From: Spirodela intermedia
Taxonomy: Eukaryota; Streptophyta; Magnoliopsida; Alismatales; Araceae
Length of the DNA: 64,000 nt
Direction: 5' to 3'
NCBI GenBank assembly: GCA_902729315.2
Contig: LR746269.1
Location: 4,542,001 to 4,606,000 of the forward strand
A model generated the notes under the pieces. That model made no database searches and had not been told where the DNA came from. It worked only from the letters and a program-made list of their open reading frames with translations. The translations under genes and the position numbers were made by a program. Below, one piece after another: positions 14,160-24,459 of this stretch. Every line of letters begins with the position of its first letter. Positions within the stretch are counted from its first letter, which is position 1.

Positions 14160-14501
14160 GAGCCCGACTGATAGCGACTGCTCATGGCATGGATCAAAAC
14201 TTTGGCTGGCTCTACGATGTGTCGTGGGCAGAGTGGAGATCAAGCTCCTGAAGCACCTGAATGCGATCAATGGGAAAGGAGAAGAAAGATGAGACAGAGT
14301 GCAGGGGGTGTTGTCTAGAGGGAGGAGGAGACACGTGCTCCAGTTCAGCATGCAATAATTCTTGAACCAAAGCTCTTACTGCACATCGCCAGGATCAATA
14401 GACCCCTCCCCACTTATGGAGACGAGCATCCGACTAGGACTAGCCAACCCCCCCTCATAACAACTAAGATCTCTGCCAGATCCAGCAATTTCATATCCCA
14501 T

Positions 14502-14536
<35 letters not shown>

Positions 14537-15440
14537 GGTTTAATATTCGAACATTAAAAATTAAACATGGGGGAGATGAACAGCCTTACCTTTCAATCCC
14601 CTCTGTCACTCTGCAAAACGCGAGGTGGTGCCCACGCTTCCCTGGGAGGAAGAAGACGACCCAGAGAGAAGGTATCAGTCTCTAGACTAAAACAAAAAAG
14701 AAACGAAGTTATCACAAGCATTCAACTCGAAGTAAGGCATGCATAAATTCTTCAAACCCCAATCAAATCTACAATAGATAGTAAACCCAGAGACCAAAAC
14801 CTTGGGTTCCTCGCAGCCTTTAAAAAAAAATTGACAGCGGTAGACGCAGAGACCGGACCTCCCACCACCACCTCCTTTTGGCAGCGCCGATGAGGATTCC
14901 AGAACGGAGATGGCCGCAGAGTACAGAAGAAAGTGTAGGAGCTGGTGGCTATGACGGAGCAATTAAATCCAAATACAAGCGGAAGCTGGCTGGAGACGGT
15001 GGGAGCTGCAATGAAGTCAAATAGGGAAGAGGGGGGGCATTTAATTGTTTATGCGGGCGGCAGCTCGCGGCATTAATTGTTAAGGCAGGGTGAATAAATT
15101 AAGCCAGCAGGAGGCCGTTCGGGTTCCCCGGCGCCGGAGGCTGTGGAGGTGGAGCCGCCGGTCCCACCTCGCCGGCATCGGCAACGACAGCAGCGACAAC
15201 AACCGTAGCGTGACGTTATCGCCGCCGCTGGCACACGAGCTAGGGTTCTTAGGGCTTCTTTCTGGGGGAGTAAACAGAGGAGTTGAAGATCCTTTTGATT
15301 TCAATTCTTTGCGTGGACCTAAACCGGAAACGGAATTCGAGTAGGAGTCCGATCGATCGATCGATCGATCATTCCTCATTTTCAAACCTTCCAATCCGCG
15401 GAAGAGGCGGAGAAAGCGGAAGCGGATGAACTTCAACACC
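14160..15440. other. Upstream region of the gar2-like gene; no gene recognised
   Basis: It contains a GA tract at 14502-14538 and a G+C-rich patch around 14.85-15.25 kb. Several short frames exist on both strands with no recognisable domain. Part is probably the gar2-like 5' leader. A TAGGGTT telo-box-like motif lies near 15,242 on the plus strand, followed by the GATC tract and the start of the unidentified locus. Confidence 0.5.
15351..15370. repeat. (GATC)5 tract
   Basis: Five perfect GATC units stand in a row. Each unit is self-complementary, so the whole 20 bp is a palindrome. Confidence 0.95.
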
Positions 15441-15451
15441 TCGGTTAAATT

Positions 15452-16227
15452 ATGGGAAGCAAAACCTCGAAGAACCGACGAGTTGTTGATGATTTCTCAC
15501 TACCAAAAGAATCCAAACGTATCAGACTCGACGTCAAGTCTGATCGCAGATTATTTGATCAGAAACCTCGCGAGGAAAATCAGATTTCCGAGCCTCCGTC
15601 AATCCTGTTTTTCCGTACCGAATGATCTCGTTCCCGAACTTCAGGAAGGAGCACCTCGAGATGAATTTTCAGAGAATTCCCGGACAGTAGACTACAAGGG
15701 AAATAGGTAGAATAGGCTTCTCGATTACTCCTCTCCACTTCCTGACACTCCCTCCTTCCCGGCCTCTGGGGTCCATCTGTCAATCTCGGACTCCCAAGCT
15801 ACGGATCCCTTTCGCAGAACAAAGACTCACAGATCGCACAGGGAAGAATCCATGGCATTGCTGCGACCTTCGCCTTCTCCAGCACTCCGCGAACTCCGAG
15901 AACCGAAATCAAAGAAGATGAAGAACAGAGGAAACGTAGCGTTCGCTACCAGAATCCCATCAACTCCGCCGTTCAACCTCCATCGACACACGCAACAACA
16001 AGAACAGGAACAACAGAACGATAACAAAAACATCCATCGAGTTCACTGGAACCAAGAACGGATGAAGATGCGGTCGAATTCTTAATCAAAAAGGATGATG
16101 AATTAGCAACTCACGGCTGTTCTTCCTCCTTCCCGGCGGGAAATCGGACCTCCCCACGGAGTACGAGCTCACCCCCGGCCTCGCGCCGCGGAGAGGACCC
16201 AGTCCCCACCAGGCGGATCATTATAAA
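15452..16227 (+). pseudogene. Unidentified coding-like stretch broken over several frames
   Basis: An ATG at 15452 opens a 57-codon frame (MGSKTSKNRRVVDDFSLPKE at the start) that looks protein-like, being rich in Lys/Arg/Asp/Glu. It stops at about 15,625. The neighbouring frame continues with DLVPELQEGAPRDEF and stops near 15,710. From about 15,800 another frame reads RTPRTEIKEDEEQRKRSVRY, and a further shift gives RTDEDAVEFLIKKDDELA, ending near 16,227. Protein-like pieces in successive frames over 0.8 kb suggest a frameshifted gene, or a real gene whose small introns I failed to place (an acceptor-like TTTCGCAG lies near 15,820). I recognise no family. Calling it a pseudogene is inference. 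Confidence 0.35.
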
Positions 16228-17668
16228 TTGCCAAAAGTCGATTACAAAATTAAAACCATCAGTTTCATGTTGGTTCTCCTGCAGGCTGCATGAGGTTTGA
16301 TCTTCATGTTCTCACGCAACTGGCCTCTCTCTCTCTCTCGTCTCCTACGTAAAGTCAAAGCCCTGAACTTCGGCTTTAAAGTCACACCCCCCATCTTTCC
16401 ACGTCGTTCCCTCCCACGGCGGTCCAGCTGTTCGATCCATCTCCAGACTTTAAACAAAGTCAACGGCACATCATGAGATACTTTTTAAAATTCACCGATT
16501 AGCCACTGACAAGTAATTTATTTTATGTTGAGGTTTTATTTACAACATTATTTTAATCTCTCTCTCTCTCGACAATTAACGAACCGCCACCGCAACGGTA
16601 CCGAGCCGCCTTCTTCCACCTACGACGCCTCACCCACCGTTGGTCAAGGGCGTCCGTTTAAACATATGACATGAAACTCCTTTTTATATTTTTTATATTA
16701 TATGAAATATCGATTTTTATTTTTTATTGATTAGCACCGTCTTAATTTCAACAATCTTATATGGACCCCGTCTCTCGCTCTCTCTCTCTCTCTCTCGCTC
16801 TATATATATCTACATATATATAATATCTGTGTACAGTAGTTCAAAGGCCCCAATAAGACCCATTGGGTCATTCAAAGTGGGCGCCTAGCCCAGCAGGTCG
16901 AGACTACTGCGAATATTCTTTAAACATAATTCAATAAAACATTTAATAAAAAATGCTAGCTTCCTCTTTCGAAATAGTTACTGGTAAGGGCCCATCGCGA
17001 ATCGATCATTTAATGATATCATCTCACAGCCGTCGGATCCGTGGTCCTTATACTGTGGGTCCCGCACCGGACGGGATTAGTTGCTGCCACCAACTCTACT
17101 TAGAAAACGAGGGCCCAACAAGATCGATCTCGTCCACCACCGTCAGATCCGTGGTTCTCAAGCCAATGGCTCACAGTACGGCACCCCACGTTCGTGAGTT
17201 GGCGGTGTCAACGGCATCAGCAAAACCACGGAGAAAATCCTGTTGATAAGGTGCCAGCTGTCACTGCGTGCTGACATGTGAAAGTCACAAAAGCCAATCA
17301 TCTGACATTAGTTAACGCCTCCACACCCAAGATCGAGCCGAGAATAGCAGTTTACCCTGATCGACCATAGAACACCGTTTTGGGATCACATCTAAGGGAT
17401 AGGTTCCTCTCTTCGAGCTAGAGAATTGCGGGATTTCAGTCAAAAATGTAACTGGCGGAGTCCACTTCATCAACAGAAGCACGGACAAAATCTTGATATT
17501 AGTCAACGCCTCCAACGCCCAAGATCAAGCTGCGAATAGGAACCTAGCCTGATCAACGATAGAGCAAAACCCCAACCATCTTGGGGTCATATCGAACGGA
17601 TAGACTCGTTTATCCAAGGCACATATTTGCGAGTTTCAAGTCAATAATCGGGATTGGGCTTTAAAAAG
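16228..17668. other. Intergenic region; no gene recognised
   Basis: It contains a CT tract followed by a TA-rich run at about 16,768-16,830, then a moderately G+C-rich part with repeated 'gatccgtggt' phrases near 17,035 and 17,147. A diverged direct duplication occupies 17.31-17.64 kb. The right end is the 3' flank of nMAT4. No supported coding frame. Confidence 0.5.
17308..17640. repeat. Diverged tandem duplication, period about 191 bp
   Basis: The phrase 'ttagtYaacgcctcc' followed by 'cccaagatc' begins at 17308 and again at 17499. Later shared parts include 'gatcRac-atagagcaaa/acacc' and 'ttggg(g/a)tca(t/c)a'. The copies carry many substitutions and small indels. It lies directly downstream of the nMAT4 stop codon. 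Confidence 0.65.
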
Positions 17669-20597
17669 TCAATTTAGGGACCCGAAGTCAACGGCCCGAA
17701 GGGATATGAGGCCCAAGTAGATATCCTCCACATGGCGTCTGCAGAGGGCGACCCTCCTCCCCGTCAGCCCTAAGAAGATCGCCGGCGAGAACCCCGTCTT
17801 CCACCCCGGGAAGCTCTGCCTCTCCTTCACCCGCAGGGCGTAGATCGCCGGGGACCCCTCCGAGCACCCCACGACGGAGCACCGCAGCCGCCGGCACGGC
17901 ACCGCCACCCTCTCTAGAGTCAGCGCGCAGAGCCCGCCGTAGGCCACGCCGTAGGTCAACGCCTCGTCTTCTCCGGTGAGCAGATCGCCTGAACCGGAAT
18001 CTCCTCCGGCGAGAAGGTCGCCGGAGCTGGAATCTCCCCCGGCAAGAGGGGTCGCTGTCAGCTCCTCTGCAAACCTCCTCTCCGCCACGTTCTCCGCCAT
18101 CCGGTGTTTCACGGCGAGGGTGCGGACGCAGGACCGGCGGAGGCGGCCGGCCACCGTCGCCTCGACCTGCCGGAAGTTGGCGGCGTCGGCGAACCACCGA
18201 AGCCACCGCCGCGCCAGCCCGGCGAACCAGCTCACGATCAGGGCGTCGTCCTGCAGTACGAGCTCGTGCACGCACCTCGGGTTTCCTCGTCGGTCCACCA
18301 GGCCGTAGCGGAGGAGCCGCCGCTCGATGAACCTCATCGGCGCCTCCACCGCCACCACCATCTTGCTCCTATCGCCGGCGGCGCCGCCACCACCATATTC
18401 CTTCCTCATCTCCGAGAGCAGCTCCTGCGTTGAGACGTTCTCCGCGAGGAGGTACCCTTCCACCTGCAACTGGAAGCTGAGGAAAGCCTCTCGGAGGTCC
18501 TCCGGCAGGGCCTGCTCGGCGAAGAGCTTGCGCAAGACGGCTTCTTCGTCGGCCTCCGCGGCGCCGCCAACATCCTGCAGCCATACCTTCAGAAGGGTCT
18601 TGAACCAGTGGTCAGTCTTCATTCCCTCCTTGCGGAAGCGGGAGATCTGGTCCAAAACCGGGGTGCTCCGCCGCAACGGTCGAATCTCCGACTCCTTGAG
18701 CTTCTTCAGGCCGTGGGCCAGACACTTCTTCCCCAGCCGAGCTGTGAGGGCCTCCCAAGAATCCTTCTTGTGGTAGGCGAAGGATCGGACCTTGTCCCTG
18801 AGCTTATGAACAGCTCTGGTTCTCTCAGGTCCACCACCGCCGCTGCCGCCGCCGCCACCGCCGCCGGTGACGACGCGGAGGGCCATGCCGAGAAATTGCA
18901 GACCTTGTGGGCAGGCTTCCACTGACAGAACCTCCACGAGGTGGCCAGGTTCGATGAACAGGGAGCTCCTCAGGAACTCCAGGATCTCGTCCCTGAGGCT
19001 GCATGCTGAATCTCTGGTGCCTCGGATGGCGATGAACACCTCGTCCATGAACCTGCAGGCATGAAACCTCGCCGCCGTCTCCTCCCCTCCGTCACCGCTG
19101 CCGCCGGTGATGCGCCGCCGGAGCCAAGTTCGAAGCTTGGAGCGCCGCCCGTCCTGCGGACCAGAAGAGGGATCATCACCGAGGCATTCGTACCTCATGG
19201 AGATTCTAAGCAGCTCCTGGTCCAGCGCGTCGAGGTAGATGTTCATCAGGATAGGAGAGAGAGCCCCCTCCTGAGGGAGGCCATGGCCTTTTGGGAACCC
19301 CCCGAAACTCAGATTGAGGACCTCCGCCTGGAACAGCTCGCGGATGAAGAAGAACAGGTGGGCATCTTCGATCTTCTCCTCCATCATGGAGATCAGCTTG
19401 GAGACGATATTAATGTCGGCCAGTGCATTCATGGGAAGCGTGAACCACCAGTCTATGTCGCCGCCGACCTCCCGAGAGACGTACCTCAGGGCGGACCTGT
19501 GTCCTCTCCCGCTCCGACCGCCATGGGAGAGCTTGGAGAAGTGAGGGCGGTAGACAACTTCCAGAGCGACTCTCACAGCCTCCTGGATAATCCTCAGCTT
19601 CAGGTTGGGGAGAACCAGCCGCCCGCCGCCGTTCTTCGCGAGGATTGACGTGGTGTTGACCCTCACGTCGAAGCCGCCGCCGGCGGCGAGCTCGCCGGCG
19701 ATGGAGAGGAAGCAGAGGCTGTCGTCCCCTGAAGATGAGAGGTCAACGTTCGAGTCCAGCCTGATGATGTCGTACGCATCCCGGAGGGTGTCCCCGTTGA
19801 CGATCACTGCATCCATGAGATTGTGGAATTTCCCTCTGGAGAACTGGTCCTTCACCCGCTTCTTGATCCGGTTCTCGAGGGACCTTTTGACTTCCATCCG
19901 GGTCAACTCCTTCTCTGTCGGGGACTCGTCTTCCGGAAGACAAGCGAGGGCTCTTGCAAGGGAGGTGGAGGAGGGGCTGTGCTTCCCTTTGGATTCAGCG
20001 GCGTTCATCTTATCTTCCACAGTGGCAGGAGTGGAAGAGAAGCGCCTGTGATTCATGGAGCAGAATGATGATTTCCCTGCCACAAGAATGGAACCTGTCG
20101 ATCAAAACAAGGGAACTTCTCGATTAAGAGCAATTTTATTTTTCTTTGGGAAGTTTTGGTGTCATTAAATAAATCAGAAAATAATACAAAACTCTGGAAA
20201 CTAATGAACTAAAAACGTCATTATGAGGATTATGCCACGAAGGACACATGAAATAAATAAAATAAAAATTAGGTGAATTTAAGTACCGATTAGAAATTTC
20301 CAATCAGGATCCATCAATTAACCCAAAATGTTCTCACTGCGGCAAAGAAAAAGTTCGTGGCATGAAAATTATTATTACACTGTTTATATCATAAACTGGA
20401 TAATGTTACTTACTACAAATCATAAGAGAAAACCAAAAGATTGGAATTGAAAGAACATAAGGAACAAAGAGAATCTGTGTCACAGTACCTGCACAGGCCA
20501 TTGGCCTACAGTAGAGAGCGCCAACGTTCTGAAGCAAGCATAATACATCATGCCTCGATAATCTCCTGCAAACGGATAATGACCTTCCCTGAAACAT
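17669..20597 (-). CDS. nMAT4: nMAT4-like nuclear-encoded group II intron maturase, mitochondrial
   Basis: Nucleus-encoded maturase; Arabidopsis nMAT4 is imported into mitochondria and is needed for splicing of nad1 introns. Exon 1 is 20597-20489 and exon 2 is 20076-17669, joined in phase 1 across a 412-bp intron, giving 838 aa. The first exon supplies an Arg-rich, acid-poor presequence (MFQGRSLSVCRRLSRHDV) that a one-exon reading lacks; without it the first ATG in exon 2 is at 20056. A reverse-transcriptase domain spans about residues 110-450, with GLPQEGALSPILMNIYLD near 303-320. The catalytic YADD position reads FMDE (about 379-382), so polymerase activity is unlikely, as in other nMATs. 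Domain X and a degenerate DNA-binding/endonuclease-like C-terminus follow (FPGWKTGF, then LCRRHVEDIYLG). Oddities are a poly-Gly insert near 18,840-18,870 and an 11-residue duplication at 17978-18043. Third codon positions are strongly G/C. Confidence 0.88.
17978..18043 (-). repeat. 33-bp in-frame tandem duplication within nMAT4
   Basis: Units 17978-18010 and 18011-18043 are each 33 bp and encode LAGGDSSSGDL and LAGGDSGSGDL. They differ by a few substitutions. They lie in an acidic linker before the conserved C-terminus, so the frame is kept and a domain is probably not disrupted. Confidence 0.85.
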
Positions 20598-20749
20598 TTC
20601 TGGGAAGAAATCATGCCACTGGCACGGTGCCCCACTGCATATTCAACACAATGCTGCCCTTAATAGCATCATATACACATGGCTTGTCGTGGCCTTCATA
20701 GTGCGGAATCCTTTGGTGGCATTACTACAAACAGGTGGCGGGTCAGTGA

Positions 20750-21334
20750 CATTAGAGATAGCCCCAAGGTCTTAGTGAGTGAGACGGGCCATGGCTGAAT
20801 CTCTTCGAGTTCGATACCAGGAGGCAGAATCCAGGAGAGAGAGAGAGAGGAGGCGACTGATTTTTTCTTGAATTAGCTTTCTGTACGGGAGCAGCCGGAA
20901 TGATTCCCCGCGCCCTCAGTTTTCCGCCACGGATTCTCTCAGGTCTCGTCACGATGAAGAACCCTGCCCCGTCTGAAAGACCTTCCGCCGAAGTTGACAG
21001 CGTCCGCCTCATCCAACTCCAACCCCGTCCGAAGATCTGGTATCGTCTCCAGCCTATGGTTGGGTTCTAGCGGAGGCACCTGAAAGAGGATTCCGCGTAG
21101 CCGGCGCAAGCTCTGGAGAACTGGAAGTCCCCCGGCGATTCCGCCGGGAGAGTGACTGTCGCAAGCAGGGGCCGGATCCTGAAGAGCGGAAGGGTTTCAG
21201 GGATCTCACTGGTCACGGACGCCGGCAGAAACCACCAGGGGGGGGACGCGATCGCAGGGCCTAGCAAGGGCAAGCTTGCCCTCCTCTCCAGCCTGCGGGA
21301 GGTGGGACTGCTGTTTCTGCACCGCCCGTCATAG
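20750..21334 (+). other. Unexplained G+C-rich island with coding-like composition
   Basis: From about 20,870 to 21,334 the DNA is sharply richer in G+C than both flanks. On the plus strand the frame 21152-21334 and its upstream extension use mostly G/C third bases and end in TAG at 21334. The stretch near 20,900-21,070 has another open frame ending at about 21,070. I recognise no protein family. It could be exons of an unknown gene, a gene fragment captured by a transposon, or nMAT4 promoter DNA. A tRNA-B-box-like 'gagttcgatacc' lies at about 20,808. Confidence 0.3.
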
Positions 21335-21830
21335 CCTTCAAAGTGACAGTTATAAACTGAAAGAGCCTTAACAATGTTTATTTACCACATTCCTAATCTA
21401 TGTAGACTTACTACCACCTTTCTTCCACGCTTAACTCAGCTATATAATTTACTACTTCATCTCTAAAAAATCCAAAACGAAACAAAATAGCTGATTTTGA
21501 AATTTGAATTAATTGTATTATTTACATAAATCATACTATCTATGAATAATTAATGAATAAATACTTCTTGCACCACCTGTCATAGATTTCAAATTGACGC
21601 TTATAAACTAAAAGAACTTATATTTAAACCTTTAATAATTTTTATTTCACTAAAATTCCTAAGCTCTCTAGACTTCCCCTGTTACTTTTCATGCTTAACT
21701 CAAACATATAATTTACTACAACTCTGAAAATTTTAAAAAATACAAAATATATTCCTGTAAAGTATTAAATTAATTTTATTATATATCTAAATCATACTCT
21801 CTATGAAAATTTTATTGAATAATTAGTTTA
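21319..21830. repeat. Diverged tandem duplication, period 251 bp
   Basis: Unit 1 starts at 21319 ('gcaccgcccgtcatag') and unit 2 at 21570 ('gcaccacctgtcatag'). Shared blocks follow in the same order: 'cttataaact(g/a)aaag', 'cattcctaa' or 'aattcctaa', 'gcttaactca', 'atataatttacta' and 'aatcatact-tctatga'. The first unit begins inside the last codons of the G+C-rich island, so the island edge and the repeat edge coincide. Confidence 0.75.
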
Positions 21831-22220
21831 AAATATTTTTTCTAGATGTTAACTTTTGAACTCCAAGGTCTAAAATGTTAGGTCTCATGTTACCTATAGA
21901 TGGTAGTATTTAATTCTGTAATCTTTGAATGGTTTGATCTTTGACATGAAACATAATAGGCCCTCGACGAACAGTTGAAACTCTCCAAATTATGTATAAA
22001 AAATCTGATGCCATCATATCCTTGTCGATCAGGATAATACTTTCCATGAGAATCCAATCCTTTCCAGCAAGATCAACTCTCTCTCTCTCTCTCTCTCATT
22101 CTTTACAACGAAGAAATCACGAGACTGTCGAATTTTGCGTACATTATCATATGGGAATCCAGAACGGGAGAAGAAACAGTGAAGGAGGTCTGGCCACGGT
22201 AATATCCTTCCTAAGTTGGT

Positions 22221-22613
22221 TCAGAGGAGAGGAGCGGCGAAGGCCAGAAACAGGATGGCTGAGGCAGCCGCCGCCCCCCCCGCTGCCGTCACCGCCGCCG
22301 GTATCGGCGAGCCAGAGTAGTTGTAGTAAGGGAGGTTCTCGTCGGGACCCGACGGCGGGTTTGGGCAGCACTGGATGACCGTCGCCGGCGGGCACTCTCC
22401 CCCGCCGGCAGGCTGCAGCGGCGGCGGCGGCGACGGCGGTGGAGGGGATCCGTAAACGACAGAGCCCAGCGGTGGCGGAGGAGGGGTCTCCTGGCAGTAA
22501 GTCCCGCATAGAGAGCAGTTACTGCACTCGGCCGGAGGGGCCCAATCCTGCGCCTGCGTCGCCGCCCACAGCGCGCAGAGCACGGCGGCGGCGGCGGTTC
22601 TCGCAGTGGCCAT
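22221..22613 (-). CDS. Small secreted proline/hydroxyproline-rich protein, probable GPI anchor
   Basis: A single exon encodes 130 aa. Residues 1-21 form a signal peptide ending in a plausible AQA cleavage site. The mature part starts with a Cys cluster (CSNCSLCGTYC), followed by PPPPP and SPPPP blocks that are typical substrates for prolyl hydroxylation and arabinosylation. The protein ends with small residues followed by a hydrophobic tail (ASAILFLAFAAPLL), as expected for a GPI-attachment signal. This matches the short HRGP or 'extensin-like' families of plants, which sit at the plasma membrane or cell wall. No enzymatic domain is present. It stands alone on the edge of the gene-poor region; a CT tract near 22,076-22,097 lies downstream. 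Confidence 0.8.
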   Translation of the reverse strand: MATARTAAAAVLCALWAATQAQDWAPPAECSNCSLCGTYCQETPPPPPLGSVVYGSPPPPSPPPPLQPAGGGECPPATVIQCCPNPPSGPDENLPYYNYSGSPIPAAVTAAGGAAAASAILFLAFAAPLL

Positions 22614-24459
22614 CCTGCTCGGCGGCGCCAGAGAAGACCAGAGAACGCCACCGGCGGATGAGGAGGACGACTCTTCTTAAGGAGGAAGGCGGCGTCGGCG
22701 GCAGCCGCCATGCGCTCTGACACATGTGACCACACGCGTCGACTCGCTCGGGTTAGCTTCAGCCATGAACGGTGAGATCGTCCCGTTACGTTCCGGGGGT
22801 GTCGGCGGCTGCATAAGTGAAGCTAGATTAACCTGATCAGATCTACATTATGACGACTTCTATAAATAGTATATGAGCATTCCAATTGACATTGTTCCGA
22901 TCTCCTTGGACCCTTGGATCTTTCCTATAATTTTTTCTCTTGATCTCACGACTGATTAAATGTAGATGAATCTAATTTGCCCTAAATCTTGATATCTACT
23001 TTACAAACCGATTTTTTTATGATTATTTGGTCTCTAGTTATTTTGATGGTTATTTTCGACCAACTATACCTTTCCTCCGGTATTTGAAAGTGAGATAACA
23101 AATAAATCAATCCTGAAAAGAGTCAATTTGATTTTTCCTTCAAAATGAATCCTCATTCCTCTATTTGGGCTCATATCTACTTGAGGAGAGAGGGAACAAG
23201 ATATTTGTTGGCTAAGAAAGAAGTCATTTTAATGTTCAAAGTGGTATATACGTCATTTGTGGATATTCTTGATTTTGATAATTTCACGTAAAAAAATATT
23301 GATATGTAATTATTAAATATTGATGATTATTTATATATGCTACAAATATATCTCAAATATTCAATACATTCAAAATTATATGAATTATTTTTATTGATTT
23401 TATGATCCTATCACTAATGATTGAATATAAAACATTAACCCTTAAGATTAAGTGATTATTCACTTTAGTAACACTTGATCAACAAAGAATATTAATTAAA
23501 GGATCATCGTCAAATGAAATGATAAGTATATGGTTAAATGAGTATATGTAAATCATGTGAATTATCTTATCTTTGATTATAAGTTTACTAATCAGATTAT
23601 TTAGTTTTTAACATTTTGAAATGATGATAGATAGATTTCTAAAAACATCATGAGGATTAAATCATTAAGGAAATGAAAAAAATAGATGAGATATTCTAGT
23701 TTCACATAGAGCATCTCAATGATGACATGTCAGTTGCTTACATGGACAAGCAAATAGTAAACTTGATTTATATCTGAATTGGACATCCAACTATTTTTCA
23801 TCAGGTTAAGAAACTCTCATTGAAATTTGAATGAAAAGTTAGGGAATTGAGAGATTCAAAGGTCAATATTGTAAGTTTTTGAACAACGATTGTCAACATT
23901 AGGGACCTGGTAAAATAAAAAAACTATTAAAAAAAGAAGGCATACTTATGAGAGAAGACTTTTGAATAAAAAATAAGTTGAATATACATATTCAAATTGT
24001 AGTATCAAATTCTCATCAACAATGTGTAAGAAAGCTACATCATCTTCATAAACCAATTCTAGCAAAATAAATGAGTCAACCATCACAATGTTTACTCTTC
24101 ATTAGGCCCTAAGGTAATTGAGTGGTGTGGGGAGAGTATAATGGGTGAAGTCATGAGGTGATAGTAGCCCAATATTTAGCCTAAGAGGGGCTAGGTCTCT
24201 AAAGAAACAAACTCAAGGTATTTAAGTGATTGAGCTTGTAATATCAAAGTGTAATTATTGAGAAAATTAGTTAATATTGGAAGAAAGTTTTCTCTAAGAT
24301 TGAAAATAGTCGAGTGAGAGAATAACTGATATAAAAATCTAAATGTTCTTCATGAAAGAAACTTGGAAGGTCTTATTGCAATATATGTGTGTCGACACAT
24401 CTATTGATGCATATACCAAGTCTAACTTAAATAAAAAATTAATACAAATCTCAAAAATT
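22614..24459. other. A+T-rich gene-free DNA, partly old LTR
   Basis: The first 250 bp is the HRGP upstream region. The rest is very A+T-rich, with no supported reading frame. The last few hundred bases may be the 5' LTR of the decayed copia element, but no matching 3' LTR was found to prove it. Confidence 0.45.

Noticed and set aside
15351-15370. The (GATC)5 tract as a regulatory or replication signal
   Set aside because: GATC clusters matter in bacteria with Dam methylation; in a plant nucleus this is most simply a short tandem repeat.
17976-19648. Several 65-195 codon frames antisense or out of frame to nMAT4
   Set aside because: They are shadows of the G+C-rich nMAT4 coding sequence, where stops are rare in other frames.
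20056-20083. nMAT4 start at 20083
   Set aside because: The codon there is GTG and lies next to a good acceptor; the frame enters from the upstream exon ending at 20489. ATG at 20597 gives a better N-terminus.
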